Below, piece after piece: positions 16,468-26,528 of a stretch of 64,000 nt of DNA; position 1 is the first letter of the stretch; each line of letters begins with the position of its first letter. The DNA is taken from assembly GCF_000721605.1 (NCBI RefSeq), contig NZ_JOIZ01000022.1, positions 1 to 64,000 on the forward strand, written 5' to 3'. The notes under the pieces are model-generated. The model saw only the letters and a list, made by a program, of their open reading frames with translations, searched no databases and was not told the origin of the DNA. The position numbers and the translations under genes were made by a program. This DNA is from Streptomyces sp. NRRL S-37. GTDB lineage: Bacteria > Actinomycetota > Actinomycetes > Streptomycetales > Streptomycetaceae.

Positions 16468-17145
16468 CTACGCCCCCGCGTACGGCCCGCCCAGCCCCCA
16501 CCCCCGCCACATCGCCTCCGCGAACGCCCCCGCGATCCTGTGCTCGCCGGTCTCGTTGGGGTGCGTGCCGTCGTAGGTGTCCGTGCGGAAGTCGTACGAC
16601 GCCGGCGGCAGGACCAGCAGCAGGGAGGAGTCCGGCTCGTCCAGGTCGGCGACGGTCTTCGCCAGGAGTTCGTTGAAGTGGGCGACCTGTTCGGCGAAGG
16701 CCGGGTCGGACTCCACCCGGATGTTGCGGATCACCGGCATGACGGCCACGCGGACGCGCGGGTTCGCGGCCCTCGCCCCGGCGACGAAGGCGCGGACGTT
16801 CTCCGCCGTCTGCTCGGCGTTGGTGTAGAAGCCCAGGTCGATCAGGCCCAGCGACACCAGCAGCACGTCCGCGCGGCAGGAGCGCACGGCCCCGCCGATC
16901 AGCGGGGCCATGTGCTGCCAGCCCTCGCCCCAGCCGGCCAGGTGGGCGCGCGGGAAGCCGGGGTCGGCGTACGCGTACGAGGTGGGGGCGTCCGCCGACG
17001 GGTCGTGCAGCGTCTCGCGCGGGCCGACCAGCGTGAAGGGGCCGTCGTACGCCGTGCACAGGTGCCGCCACAGCCGGTAGCGCCAGGTGTGTTCGCCCGC
17101 GCTCCCGATCGTCATCGAGTCACCTACGGGCATGAACCTGAGCAC
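16468..17145 (-). CDS. SGNH/GDSL-type hydrolase
   Basis: A 225-residue SGNH hydrolase without a signal peptide. Block I is MPVGDSMTIGS with the catalytic Ser, block II-like Gly is in VLLVSLGLIDLG, and block V DGTHPNETG supplies the Asp and His. The canonical block III Asn is replaced by the segment GLIDLGF. Start set at GTG 17145 because it immediately precedes the conserved domain; a longer GTG start at 17205 is possible. Likely esterase or acyl hydrolase activity; substrate unknown. Confidence 0.78.
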   Translation of the reverse strand: MLRFMPVGDSMTIGSAGEHTWRYRLWRHLCTAYDGPFTLVGPRETLHDPSADAPTSYAYADPGFPRAHLAGWGEGWQHMAPLIGGAVRSCRADVLLVSLGLIDLGFYTNAEQTAENVRAFVAGARAANPRVRVAVMPVIRNIRVESDPAFAEQVAHFNELLAKTVADLDEPDSSLLLVLPPASYDFRTDTYDGTHPNETGEHRIAGAFAEAMWRGWGLGGPYAGA

Positions 17146-17243
17146 CCGATCATCATGGACGATCGGTCCGGCCGCCGCGATCCGTCGCCATGTGAGTCCG
17201 GACACCCGCCCTGAAGTGCGTTGATCGATGGCACTCTTGGCAC

Positions 17244-18218
17244 ATGCGCCGATCCTTCGCCCTGCTCGCCGCGACCCTCCTCACGAGTGCGCTCACCGTG
17301 CCCGCCGCCTCCGCGGTCGACGGCGACGAGGGCTTCACCCTCAAGGACCCGCGCATCACCGAGTCCAGCGGACTCGCCGCCTCCCGCCTTCACCCCGGCG
17401 TCTACTGGACCCACAACGACCAGGACGACGGGCCCTACCTGTACGCCGTCGACGGCGGCACCGGCGAGACGGTCGCACGTATCGCGCTCTCCGGCGTCGG
17501 CACGCTCCGCGACGTCGAGGCCATCTCCATCGGCCCCGGCAACAAGATCTACGTCGGTGACATCGGGGACAACCTCGGCGGCACCTGGCCCCACGTGTGG
17601 ATCTACGAGCTGCCCGAGCCGACGGAACTGAAGGACCGGACGGTCCGGGCGACGCAGTACGTCGTGAAGTACGCGGACGGCGCCCGCGACGCGGAGTCGA
17701 TGGTGGTCCACCCGAAGACCGGACGGGTCTACATCATCGACAAGAACGAGGACGGCGGACACCTGTACGAGGGCCCGGAGAAGCTCTCCGCCTCCGGGAC
17801 GAACGTCTTCGAGCCCACCGTCCCCGTCGACCTGTGGGCCACCGACGCCGCGTTCTCCCCGGACGGCGAACGGCTCGCCGTGCGCGGCTACCTCGGAGGC
17901 ATCTGGTACGACTGGAACGGCGGCGAGATCCGGCGCGGGGGGCGGATCAGCGTGCCCCTGGGGCAGGGCGAGTCCGCCACCTACACCACCGACGGCAGGA
18001 AGCTGCTGCTCGGCATGGAGGGGGCCGGGAGCCCCGTCGCGGCCGAGGACGCGCCCGGAGGCGCCGGAGAGCCGGGGGCGGGCGCCGAGGGCGAGAAGCG
18101 CGGGAGCGGCGGTGCCGCCACCGGCGGCACCGGCGGCAACGTCAAGATCGGCGCCGCCGCCGCGGCGGCCCTCCTCTGCGTGCTCCTCTTCCGGGTGCTG
18201 CGCCGCCGCAACCGCTGA
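17244..18218 (+). CDS. Exported, membrane-anchored propeller-like protein
   Basis: A 324-residue protein: signal peptide MRRSFALLAATLLTSALTVPA, then a beta-rich ectodomain with propeller-like strands (HPGVYWTHNDQDD, DVEAISIGPGNKIYVGDIGD, AESMVVHPKTGRVYIIDKN, DAAFSPDGERLAVRGY). A Gly/Ala/Glu linker follows, then a C-terminal membrane helix (KIGAAAAAALLCVLLF) and RRRNR anchor. The topology puts the propeller outside the cell. No enzymatic residues are evident. Confidence 0.75.
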   Translation: MRRSFALLAATLLTSALTVPAASAVDGDEGFTLKDPRITESSGLAASRLHPGVYWTHNDQDDGPYLYAVDGGTGETVARIALSGVGTLRDVEAISIGPGNKIYVGDIGDNLGGTWPHVWIYELPEPTELKDRTVRATQYVVKYADGARDAESMVVHPKTGRVYIIDKNEDGGHLYEGPEKLSASGTNVFEPTVPVDLWATDAAFSPDGERLAVRGYLGGIWYDWNGGEIRRGGRISVPLGQGESATYTTDGRKLLLGMEGAGSPVAAEDAPGGAGEPGAGAEGEKRGSGGAATGGTGGNVKIGAAAAAALLCVLLFRVLRRRNR

Positions 18219-18311
18219 TCAGCCGCCCTGCCCCTGAGGGGCCCGCCCGGCGACGAACACCTCGAGACCGTCCAGGATCCGCTGCAGCCCGAGCTCATAG
18301 TCCGGCGACAT
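18219..18311 (-). pseudogene. Remnant C-terminus of a TetR-family regulator
   Basis: Reading minus from 18311 gives MSPDYELGLQRILDGLEVF and then VAGRAPQGQGG before a stop. This is the typical last helix of TetR/AcrR proteins. The frame upstream holds only a few more compatible residues and no DNA-binding domain, and the next gene begins at 18371 on the other strand. It looks like a fragment left by deletion or replacement. Confidence 0.55.
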
Positions 18312-18370
18312 ATTCACTCGGTCGGCTGAACCCACCCTCGTACTGCAGCAGACATGACGGACGCCCAACT

Positions 18371-19261
18371 ATGTTCCGACATATGGTCGGTTCACCGCAT
18401 GACACGCTGCATCAGATCTTCCGCAAGGAGCCGGATCTGTTCGCGCGCCTTCTGCCCCGCGTGGGCATCACGTTTCCCGAGTACCGCTCGATCGAGTGCC
18501 TGGACACCGATCTCACCGAGATCAGACCGTTGGAACGGCGGGTGGACAGCCTCTTCCGGGTGCGTACGGTGGGGGAAGAGGGCGGTTTCCTGCTCGCGGT
18601 CGAATCGCAGGGCAAGCCGGCCCAGGAGAAGCACAACAGCTGGACGTATTACTTGGCGTACCTGTACGCCAAGTACCGCCTGCCGCCCGTCCTGCTGGTG
18701 GTGTGCCAGGACAGAGCGACGGCGTCCTGGGCTGCGGAACCCATTCGCGTCGGCAGTGGCTTCCACACCAGCATGCAGATCTTCCCGCTGGTGCTGGGGC
18801 CGAAGAACCTTCCGCTGATCGCGGATCCGGAGGAGGCGGCGCGGGACATCCCCGTCACCGCCTTCTCGGTGCTGGCACACGCCAAGGACCCCGGTCTGCT
18901 GGCAATAATGGATGAGGTCGGGCCGGTCGTGGGGCCCCACAAGGACTGGGCGGAAATCATCGAGGTGGGTCTGGGCGAGGGCCCGGCCCGTGAGTACTGG
19001 AGGAAGCTGATGGAGGCGTACACCCCGGTCTTCCCTGGCAACGGCACCGTGATGGAGGAGGCGTGGCACAAGGTCCACGCCGACGGCGAGGCGAGGGGCG
19101 AGGCCAAGGCTGTGCTTCGGGTGCTTGGCGCGCGGGGTGTCGAGGTCTCCGACGCGGTCCGGGAGCGGGTGATGGCCTGTGTGAACCTGGACGTTCTGGA
19201 GGGCTGGCTCGACCGCTCGTTGACCGTGGCGAGCGCCGAGGAGCTGTTCGCCGGGGAGTAG
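18371..19261 (+). CDS. Rpn-like PD-(D/E)XK family protein of Streptomyces
   Basis: A 296-residue member of a family found in many copies per Streptomyces genome. Conserved parts are GSPHDTLHQIFRKEPDLFAR, LDTDLTEIRPLERRVDSLF, LLAVESQGKPAQEK (Glu and Lys of a PD-(D/E)XK active site) and SWTYYLAYLYAKYRLPPVL. The C-terminal tail has a GEARGEAKAVLRVLGARGVE linker typical of Rpn/YhgA-like proteins. Mobile-type nuclease activity is inferred. Start ATG 18371, alternative 18383. It sits where the TetR remnant is broken off, which suggests insertion at this place. Confidence 0.7.
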   Translation: MFRHMVGSPHDTLHQIFRKEPDLFARLLPRVGITFPEYRSIECLDTDLTEIRPLERRVDSLFRVRTVGEEGGFLLAVESQGKPAQEKHNSWTYYLAYLYAKYRLPPVLLVVCQDRATASWAAEPIRVGSGFHTSMQIFPLVLGPKNLPLIADPEEAARDIPVTAFSVLAHAKDPGLLAIMDEVGPVVGPHKDWAEIIEVGLGEGPAREYWRKLMEAYTPVFPGNGTVMEEAWHKVHADGEARGEAKAVLRVLGARGVEVSDAVRERVMACVNLDVLEGWLDRSLTVASAEELFAGE

Positions 19262-19275
19262 AGCGTACGGATGCG

Positions 19276-19314
19276 TGAGGGGCGCCCGGCGGATCGTCCG
19301 CCGGGCGCCCCTCA
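19276..19314. terminator. Bidirectional hairpin terminator
   Basis: An 18-bp perfect stem (TGAGGGGCGCCCGGCGGA and its complement) with a 3-base loop TCG, placed between the convergent Rpn-like gene and serC. It should stop transcription from both sides. Confidence 0.9.
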
Positions 19315-19329
19315 GTCGCGTACGACGGT

Positions 19330-20457
<1,128 letters not shown>

Positions 20458-20618
20458 CTAGCGGCTGCGGGAAACCCGGGCGAAACATCGTCCGTCCGCT
20501 GAGACGAGCGGTGGGGCGGACGTGAGACGGGTGCCGGGACGAAGGGGGACGGGTGCCGGGACGGAAGGGAACGGGTGGCGGACGGACCGGGGGGAGGTCC
20601 GCCCGCCACCCGTGTCGT

Positions 20619-21869
20619 TCACCCGCCGAGCTTCACCGGAAGCTCGTACAGGTCGTTCTGGGTGACCACCGGCTTGTTGCGCAGCTCGCTCGCCGGGACC
20701 GCCAGGTCCAGCTTCGGGAAGCGGGCGTACAGGGCCGGGAGGGCCACGCCCGCCTCCAGGCGGGACAGCGCCGCGCCGGGGCAGACGTGCGGGCCGTGGC
20801 CGAAGGAGATGTGCCGGTTGGTGACCTCGCGGGTGATGTCGAAGACGCCGGCCGTCGGGCCGTGCGCCCGCTCGTCGCGGCCGATCGCGGCGTACGACAC
20901 GATCAGCGCGTCACCCGCCGGGAGGACCTTGTCGCCCACCGGTACGTCCTCGGTCGCGAACCGGATCAGCACGTGGGACGTCGGCGTGGCGTACCGCAGT
21001 GTCTCCTCGACCACCGCCGACCAGTCCGCCGCGCCGGACAGCACCAGTTCCCGCTGCTCGGGGTGGAGGGACAGGTTGGCCACCGCGTTGACGATGAGGG
21101 AGATCGTCGTCTCGTGACCGGCCGCCACCATGAGCTGGAGCGTGGCGACGATCTCCTCGTCGGTGAGGCTGTCGCCGTCCTCCGACGCCTGGATGAGCGC
21201 GGAGGTCAGGTCGTCGCCCGGGTTCTCGCGCTTGTGCGCCACCGTCTCGGCCATGATCCCGGCCAGCTCGGTCAGCGTCGCGATGACCTCCTCGGGCGGG
21301 GTCTGCGTGGAGAAGAACTTCTCGAAGAGCTCCTTCAGGCGCGGCAGCCGCTCCTCCGCGAGCCCCATCAGGTCGGCGATGACGTACATCGGCAGCGGGT
21401 AGGCGAACACCGCCTTCAGGTCGACCGTGTCGCCGGGCCGGGCGGCCACCTGGTCCAGCAGGCCCTCGGTCAGCTCCGTGATCCGCTCCCGCATCCGCTC
21501 CACCCGGCGGGGCGTGAGCGCCTGCGCGACCAGGGTGCGCAGCCGGCGGTGGTCGTCGCCGTCCACGGTGAGCATGGAGCGGGGCGGGTTGGCCAGCCCG
21601 ATCAGCGGCCAGTCGGGGGCGATCTCGCCGCGCTGCCAGGCGGTCCAGACGTTGATGTCCTTCACCAGGCGCGGGTCGGTGAGCAGTTTCTTCGCCTCGG
21701 CGTGGTGGGTGACCGCCCACACCGGCACGCCGCCCGGCAGCGTCACGGCGGCCAGCGGCCCGGCGGCCCGCAGCGCCGCGCTCTCCCCGTCCAGGTCGGA
21801 GACGAAGGGGTCGAGGGGGATACGGGTCTGTCCGGTGTCGGTCGTCGTGGTGTCCGTACCAGCCGTCAT
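20619..21869 (-). CDS. Cytochrome P450, CYP154-like, conservon-linked
   Basis: A 416-residue soluble P450, last gene of the conservon operon. I-helix LMVAAGHETTISL (Gly251-His-Glu-Thr-Thr), K-helix EETLR with a normal EXXR (Glu289 to Arg292), and heme loop SFGHGPHVCPGAALSRLE with Cys363. The ATG overlaps the preceding P450's stop (ATGA). In Streptomyces conservons a CYP154-type enzyme is often paired with a CYP157-type one, and this pair has that order. Subfamily assignment is from memory of the families; substrate unknown. Confidence 0.87.
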   Translation of the reverse strand: MTAGTDTTTTDTGQTRIPLDPFVSDLDGESAALRAAGPLAAVTLPGGVPVWAVTHHAEAKKLLTDPRLVKDINVWTAWQRGEIAPDWPLIGLANPPRSMLTVDGDDHRRLRTLVAQALTPRRVERMRERITELTEGLLDQVAARPGDTVDLKAVFAYPLPMYVIADLMGLAEERLPRLKELFEKFFSTQTPPEEVIATLTELAGIMAETVAHKRENPGDDLTSALIQASEDGDSLTDEEIVATLQLMVAAGHETTISLIVNAVANLSLHPEQRELVLSGAADWSAVVEETLRYATPTSHVLIRFATEDVPVGDKVLPAGDALIVSYAAIGRDERAHGPTAGVFDITREVTNRHISFGHGPHVCPGAALSRLEAGVALPALYARFPKLDLAVPASELRNKPVVTQNDLYELPVKLGG

Positions 21870-23101
21870 GCGAGCGAGCCTCCAAGGGCGGGGGTGGGTG
21901 TGAACGTGACCGGGAGTTCGGACAGTCCGCGCAGCCACGGCGACGGGCGGCGGGTCAGCTTCGCGGCCGGCACCGCGAGGTCGATGTCCGGCAGCCGGTC
22001 CAGGACGACCTCGATGCCGGTCCGGGCGATCACCTCGGCGATCTCCTGCGCCGGGAACGGGCAGCGGTGCTCCCCGTGGCCGAAGGAGAAGTGCGCGCTG
22101 TTGCCGCCGGTCAGCGCCGAGCCGTCGGTACGCACCTGGGGGTCGGAGTTGGCGCCCTGGAGGCCGAGCAGCAGCATGTCGCCGGCGCGGACGCGGCGGC
22201 CGCCGAGCTGGGTGTCGCGGGACGCCCAGCGGGCGGCCACGTTCTGGGTCGGCGTGTCCTCCCACAGCACCTCGTTCATCGCCTCGGCGACGCTGTTGCG
22301 GCCCCCGAAGAGGGAGGCGGCGAACCGGGAGTCGGTGAGCATCAGGCGCAGCGAGTTGCCGATCCAGTCGGCGGTCGGCTGGTGCCCGGCCGCCATCATC
22401 ACCATCAGGTCCTGGACGATCTCCTCCTCGGTGAAGCCCGAGGTGTCGGCGAGCATCCGGGAGACGACGTCCTCGGCGGGCGCGCTCCTGCGGGCGGCGA
22501 CCAGCTCCGTCATCGACGTGAACAGGTGGGTCTGGCCCGCCAGCGCCCGCTCCCGCCCGTCGATCATGTCGTTGAGGGCGGTGACCAGGCCCGGGCCCTC
22601 CTCGTCGGGGAAGCCGTAGAGCCGGGCCAGCACCCGCACCGGCAGCAGCATCGCGAACTCGCCGATCAGGTCGGCGGTGCCCTCGGAGCAGATGCCGTCG
22701 ATGAGCTCGTCCGCGAACTTCTCGGCGTATCCGCGCAGTTCGAACGGGTCGACCGCCTCCAGCGCGTTCCCCAGCATCCCGGCCCGCTCGCGGTGCCGCT
22801 CGCCGACGGTGTACAGGATCGACGGCTGCCTGCGGCCGATCATCGGCAGCAGCGGCCAGTCGTCGGGGATGTTCTCCCACTGGTTCCACAGCTCGGAGTC
22901 GCGGCTGAACAGCACCGGGTCGCCGGTGATCTGGTGCAGCTCGCGGTAGCCGAGCACCAGCCACGCCGGGGCGTCCCCGTCCAGCACCACCGGGACGACG
23001 TTGCCGTGCTCGCGCCGCATCTCCCGGTACACGCGGGCCGGGTCGTCCTGGAGCAGGGATCCCTGGAAACGGACGGCGTCGGGGACGGAGGCGGGACTCA
23101 C
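21866..23101 (-). CDS. Cytochrome P450, CYP157-like, lacking EXXR
   Basis: A 411-residue P450 between cvnD and the CYP154-like gene, joined to each by 4-base overlaps (GTGA and ATGA). The heme Cys347 is present in SFGHGEHRCPFPAQEIAE, although the residues after Cys are Pro-Phe-Pro instead of the usual small residues. The K-helix reads NEVLWEDTP (277-280 EVLW), so the Arg of EXXR is Trp. The I-helix reads AAGHQPTADW. Loss of EXXR is a reported hallmark of the CYP157 family. Whether it is an active oxygenase or a partner or sensor protein is open. Confidence 0.87.
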   Translation of the reverse strand: MSPASVPDAVRFQGSLLQDDPARVYREMRREHGNVVPVVLDGDAPAWLVLGYRELHQITGDPVLFSRDSELWNQWENIPDDWPLLPMIGRRQPSILYTVGERHRERAGMLGNALEAVDPFELRGYAEKFADELIDGICSEGTADLIGEFAMLLPVRVLARLYGFPDEEGPGLVTALNDMIDGRERALAGQTHLFTSMTELVAARRSAPAEDVVSRMLADTSGFTEEEIVQDLMVMMAAGHQPTADWIGNSLRLMLTDSRFAASLFGGRNSVAEAMNEVLWEDTPTQNVAARWASRDTQLGGRRVRAGDMLLLGLQGANSDPQVRTDGSALTGGNSAHFSFGHGEHRCPFPAQEIAEVIARTGIEVVLDRLPDIDLAVPAAKLTRRPSPWLRGLSELPVTFTPTPALGGSLA

Positions 23102-23715
23102 ACCAGCTCCTGACGGGGGGTTCGGGCCGGGCCGGCGTACAGGGCCCGGATGTGCTCCACCAGCGTGATCAGCACGATCTTGCTGGACTCCCGGGAGCGT
23201 GCGTCGCAGTTGACCAGGGGTACGTGCGGATCGAGGTCGAGGGCCTCGCGGATCTGCTGGGGGGTGAAGGTGGGCCCGCCGAAGTCGTTGCAGGCCACGA
23301 TGAACGGCGTGCCGTGCTTCTCCAGCCGGTCGATGGCGTACCAGGAGTCGTCGATGCGCCGGGTGTCGACCAGGACGACCGCGCCGAGCGTGCCGGAGAA
23401 CAGCCGGTCCCACAGGAACCAGAAGCGCTCCTGGCCGGGCGCCCCGAACAGGTACAGCACATTGCGGGTGTCGAGGGTGATGCGGCCGAAGTCGAAGGCG
23501 ACGGTGGTCGCGGTCTTGCCGCTCACCCCGCTGATGTCGTCGACGGCCTCCCCGGCCTGGGTCATCGTCTCCTCGGTGTTGAGGGGACGGATCTCGCTGA
23601 CCGAGCGGACCATCGTCGTCTTGCCGGCGCCGAAGCCGCCCACGACCACGATCTTCAGGCCGTTGTCGGCCGACGCGCCCAGCGGCGTACGCGTCTCAGA
23701 GGTTGCGGAGTCCAA
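23098..23715 (-). CDS. cvnD: Conservon GTP-binding protein CvnD
   Basis: A 205-residue small G protein related to MglA/Arf-type GTPases: P-loop GGFGAGKTT (26-34), switch region TEETMTQAG, Walker B-like LYLFGAPGQERF, and CNDFGG where NKxD is expected. It is thought to cycle with the other Cvn proteins as a bacterial analogue of a receptor-coupled G protein. Start is TTG 23715, overlapping cvnC by 20 bases; no better codon lies before the P-loop. Confidence 0.9.
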   Translation of the reverse strand: MDSATSETRTPLGASADNGLKIVVVGGFGAGKTTMVRSVSEIRPLNTEETMTQAGEAVDDISGVSGKTATTVAFDFGRITLDTRNVLYLFGAPGQERFWFLWDRLFSGTLGAVVLVDTRRIDDSWYAIDRLEKHGTPFIVACNDFGGPTFTPQQIREALDLDPHVPLVNCDARSRESSKIVLITLVEHIRALYAGPARTPRQELV

Positions 23716-24043
23716 CGAGCACCTGCTCCAGGATGTCGGGGTCGGGTACGGCGGCCTTGCGGGGGTGACGGGCGCTGACCCGGCCCGCCGCCTGCAGGTC
23801 GGCGAGCAGGATCCGGGTGATGCTCACGGGCAGCTTCAGCTCGGCCGCGATCTCCACGACCGCCGTGGGGCGTTCGGTCAGCCGCAGGATCGCCGCGTGC
23901 TCGGACTGCATGCCGGGCACCGGGTCGCATTCGGCGACGACCAGGGTCACCAGGTCGAAGGGGTTGTCGGGACCGGACCGGCTGCGCCCTCCGGTGAGGG
24001 TGTAGAGCCGGTCGGGGGAGTCGTCCCTGCCGGGCCTGCTCAT
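23696..24043 (-). CDS. cvnC: Conservon DUF742 protein CvnC
   Basis: A 115-residue protein with the DUF742 signature RLYTLTGGRSR, NPFDLVTLV, GMQSEHAAILRLTERPTAVV and PVSITRILLADLQAAGRV. The last resembles a winged-helix fold. ATG 24043 overlaps the cvnB stop by 4 bases (ATGA). Member of the membrane-associated Cvn complex; a bridging or DNA-binding-like role has been suggested but is not established. Confidence 0.9.
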   Translation of the reverse strand: MSRPGRDDSPDRLYTLTGGRSRSGPDNPFDLVTLVVAECDPVPGMQSEHAAILRLTERPTAVVEIAAELKLPVSITRILLADLQAAGRVSARHPRKAAVPDPDILEQVLVGLRNL

Positions 24044-24447
24044 GAGGTGCGCGGCTGCGCGGTCAGGTGCTCGCCGAGCTGTTCCACGAGCTCGCTCATG
24101 TTGTGTCCGACGAGCCCGGCGTCCGCGTCCTCGTCGGTGATCACGGCCAGGTGCGCGCCCTCTCCGGCCTCCACGATGAACAGCACACCGCCGTAGAACT
24201 CGGTCATCGCCGAGCGCACGCCGCCGCTGCCGTCGCCGAACTCGACGGAGGCGCCGTGCGACAGCGACTGGATGCCGGCGGCGATGGCGGCGAGCTGGTC
24301 GGCCTGGTCGGTGGAGAGCTCCGGGGTGCGGCACAGTTTCAGGCCGTCACGGGAGAGCACGAGCGCGTGCCGTGCGCCCGGCGTCCGCTCCAGCAGGCCC
24401 TCTATCAGCCAGGTGAGCTTCTCGTCGGCGGTCGTCGTGCCGGTCAT
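24040..24447 (-). CDS. cvnB: Conservon roadblock/LC7 protein CvnB
   Basis: A 135-residue roadblock/LC7 domain protein: LTWLIEGLLERTPGARHALV, LSRDGLKLC, AAIAAGIQSLSHGAS, and GGVLFIVEAGEGAHLAV. Roadblock proteins of this sort act as GTPase-activating or scaffold partners of MglA-like GTPases. ATG 24447 overlaps the cvnA stop by 4 bases. Confidence 0.92.
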   Translation of the reverse strand: MTGTTTADEKLTWLIEGLLERTPGARHALVLSRDGLKLCRTPELSTDQADQLAAIAAGIQSLSHGASVEFGDGSGGVRSAMTEFYGGVLFIVEAGEGAHLAVITDEDADAGLVGHNMSELVEQLGEHLTAQPRTS

Positions 24448-26528
24448 GAGGTGGGGTCGCCTTCCGGGGTCGCGGGGGTGGGGTGTGCTTCGGGGGTCGG
24501 GGCGGTGGTGGTGCCGGTGTCCGGGTCGGCCGTGTCGTCCGGAGTGGGCGGACGGACGGCCTGGCGGAAGCTGCTGAAGCGGGCGGTGCGCGCTTTGGTC
24601 TCCTCGGCGGTCGGGGCGGGCCGGGGCGTGGTGCCACGGCTGCCCGGACGGGTGCGCTCCGCCTCGGCGAGGGTCCGGCCCCGGCGGCGGCGGGGCAGGA
24701 CGAGGGGCGGGGTGTCGGCGGTCCGGTCCGGGGACTCGTGGGTCGGCACCGGGTCGGGGTCGAGGTCGGCGCCCGCGCGGGAGGCCGCGTAGGAGGGGGC
24801 GGGGCGGGTGCTCCCGGGGGACGCCGGGCGGTCCACCGGGGAGGTACCGGCGTCGGTGCTGGTGCCGGTGCTGGTGTCGCTGTCGCCCGTGCTGCCGTGG
24901 CTGGTCTCCGGTTCCGGCCGGCCGGGGACGGTCTCCGCGCGGTGGCCGGGGCGCTGGAGGAGGCCGCCGGACGTCTCGTCCGCCGGGGCCTGCGAGGCCT
25001 GCGGGGCCTTCGGGACCCGCGGGGCCTTCGGGCCCTCGGAGCCGAGTGTCTCGACGAGTGCGGCGGGGGTCGCGGGAACGGACGGGGTACCGGCCGGAGC
25101 GGTGGTGCCCCCGGTCGCCGCGGTTCCCGCCGCCGGGACCGGGGATGCCGCGTCCGGCGGTACGAGGATGTCCTGCGGGACGAGCATCAGGACGCCCGTG
25201 CCGCCGCGGGCCGAGGGCCGGTAGGAGACCCGCAGCCCGTACCGCCGGGCCAGCCGGCCGACCACGGCGAGGCCGAGCCGGGTGCCGGTGAGGCCCCCGA
25301 GTCCGGCGGACTCGCCGGAGACCGCGCGCTCGGCGCGGCGCAGCTGCGCCTCGCCCATGACGAGCCCGCTGTCCTCGACGGAGACGATGACCCCGGCCGG
25401 CACCTCCTCGACGTACACGTGGACCTCGGCGGTCGGCGGCGAGAAGTTCGCGGCGTTGTCGAGGAGTTCGGCGAGCGCGTGCATCACGCCCTCGGCGGCG
25501 TGCCCGGCGACCGCGGTGTCGCTGGCGGAGTGGACCCTGACCCGCTGGTAGCCGCTGATCCGGCCCATGGCGCCGCGCAGGATGGACTCCATGGCGATGG
25601 GCCGGGCCCAGCGGCGGCCGGAGCGGGCGCCGGTGAGGACGGCGACGGAGTCGGCGAGCCTGCCCGCCTGCGCGGTGCGGTGGTCGAGGTGGAGCAGGTC
25701 GGCGAGGACCTCCTCGTCGTGGTGCTTCTCCTCCATCGCGCGCAGGTCGGCGAGCATGCCGGTGGCCAGGGCCTGCATGCGTCCGGCCGCGTTGGCGGTC
25801 GCGGACAGCGCGGCGGCCCGGGCGCTGTCGGTCTCGCGCAGCCGGGTGGCCAGCCGTACGTTCTCCGCGGCGAGCCGGTCCCGGTCCGCCTCGAGCCGGT
25901 CCCGCTCCTCGGCCAGCCGGCCGAGCTCCTCCGCGTGGTCGCGGGCCGACCGGGCGGTGTGGGCGTCGTGTTCCTCGGTGATGAGGCGCAGCTTCTCGGC
26001 GTGTTCCTCGGCGAGCCGCCTCAGCGCGGTGGTGTGGTCGTCCGTGAGCCGGGCCCGCTCGTCGGCGTGCTCCCGCGTCAGGCGGGTGGTGTCGGCGGCG
26101 TGCTGCTCGGCGAGACGGTCGCGTTCCGCGGCCAGGGCCTCGGCGAGGTGGTTGCGCTCCTGGTCCAGTTCGGCGGACAACCGGGCGCGCTCACGGGTGA
26201 GTTCGCCGGTCAGCCGCTCGTGCTGGCGGCGGGACTCCTCCGCCAGCCGGGCGCGTTCCTGGAGCAGCCGGCCGACGTCCTGGGTGACGGCGTCCAGCCG
26301 CGCCCGGGCGGCCCGCGCCGACAGGACGGCGTACGTGGCCACCGTGGCCGCCGCGCACAGCAGTACGGCGGCGACCGTCCCGACCACCACGACGGAGCCG
26401 ACCGCGTCGTCCGGGACGAGGAAGAGGGCGGCGAGGACCCCTGCCGCGGTGACCGCCGCGGTGAGCACCGGGACGGGCAGCAGGCTGCGGGGGGTGGGGC
26501 GGTCGCCGGGGAGCAGGGGGGAGGTCAT
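24444..26528 (-). CDS. cvnA: Conservon sensor kinase-like protein CvnA
   Basis: A 694-residue membrane protein. Two N-terminal transmembrane helices (about 16-60) are followed by a long coiled coil (about 75-260) with Leu/Arg/Glu heptads. A histidine kinase-type ATPase domain follows: N-box LAELLDNAANFSPP near residue 354, VEDSGLVMGE, and GTRLGLAVVGRLA near 416. A 230-residue Pro/Thr/Ala-rich tail ends in SFRQAVRPPTPDD. It is the top of the conservon, likely sensing a signal and organising CvnB-D. Start ATG 26528 begins MTSPLLPGDRPTP; longer ORF readings upstream have poor codon bias. Confidence 0.88.
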   Translation of the reverse strand: MTSPLLPGDRPTPRSLLPVPVLTAAVTAAGVLAALFLVPDDAVGSVVVVGTVAAVLLCAAATVATYAVLSARAARARLDAVTQDVGRLLQERARLAEESRRQHERLTGELTRERARLSAELDQERNHLAEALAAERDRLAEQHAADTTRLTREHADERARLTDDHTTALRRLAEEHAEKLRLITEEHDAHTARSARDHAEELGRLAEERDRLEADRDRLAAENVRLATRLRETDSARAAALSATANAAGRMQALATGMLADLRAMEEKHHDEEVLADLLHLDHRTAQAGRLADSVAVLTGARSGRRWARPIAMESILRGAMGRISGYQRVRVHSASDTAVAGHAAEGVMHALAELLDNAANFSPPTAEVHVYVEEVPAGVIVSVEDSGLVMGEAQLRRAERAVSGESAGLGGLTGTRLGLAVVGRLARRYGLRVSYRPSARGGTGVLMLVPQDILVPPDAASPVPAAGTAATGGTTAPAGTPSVPATPAALVETLGSEGPKAPRVPKAPQASQAPADETSGGLLQRPGHRAETVPGRPEPETSHGSTGDSDTSTGTSTDAGTSPVDRPASPGSTRPAPSYAASRAGADLDPDPVPTHESPDRTADTPPLVLPRRRRGRTLAEAERTRPGSRGTTPRPAPTAEETKARTARFSSFRQAVRPPTPDDTADPDTGTTTAPTPEAHPTPATPEGDPTS

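Noticed and set aside
17227..17243. TGGCACTCTTGGCACA resembling a sigma-54 promoter
   Set aside because: Spacing and elements do not fit, and Streptomyces has no known sigma-54; probably chance.
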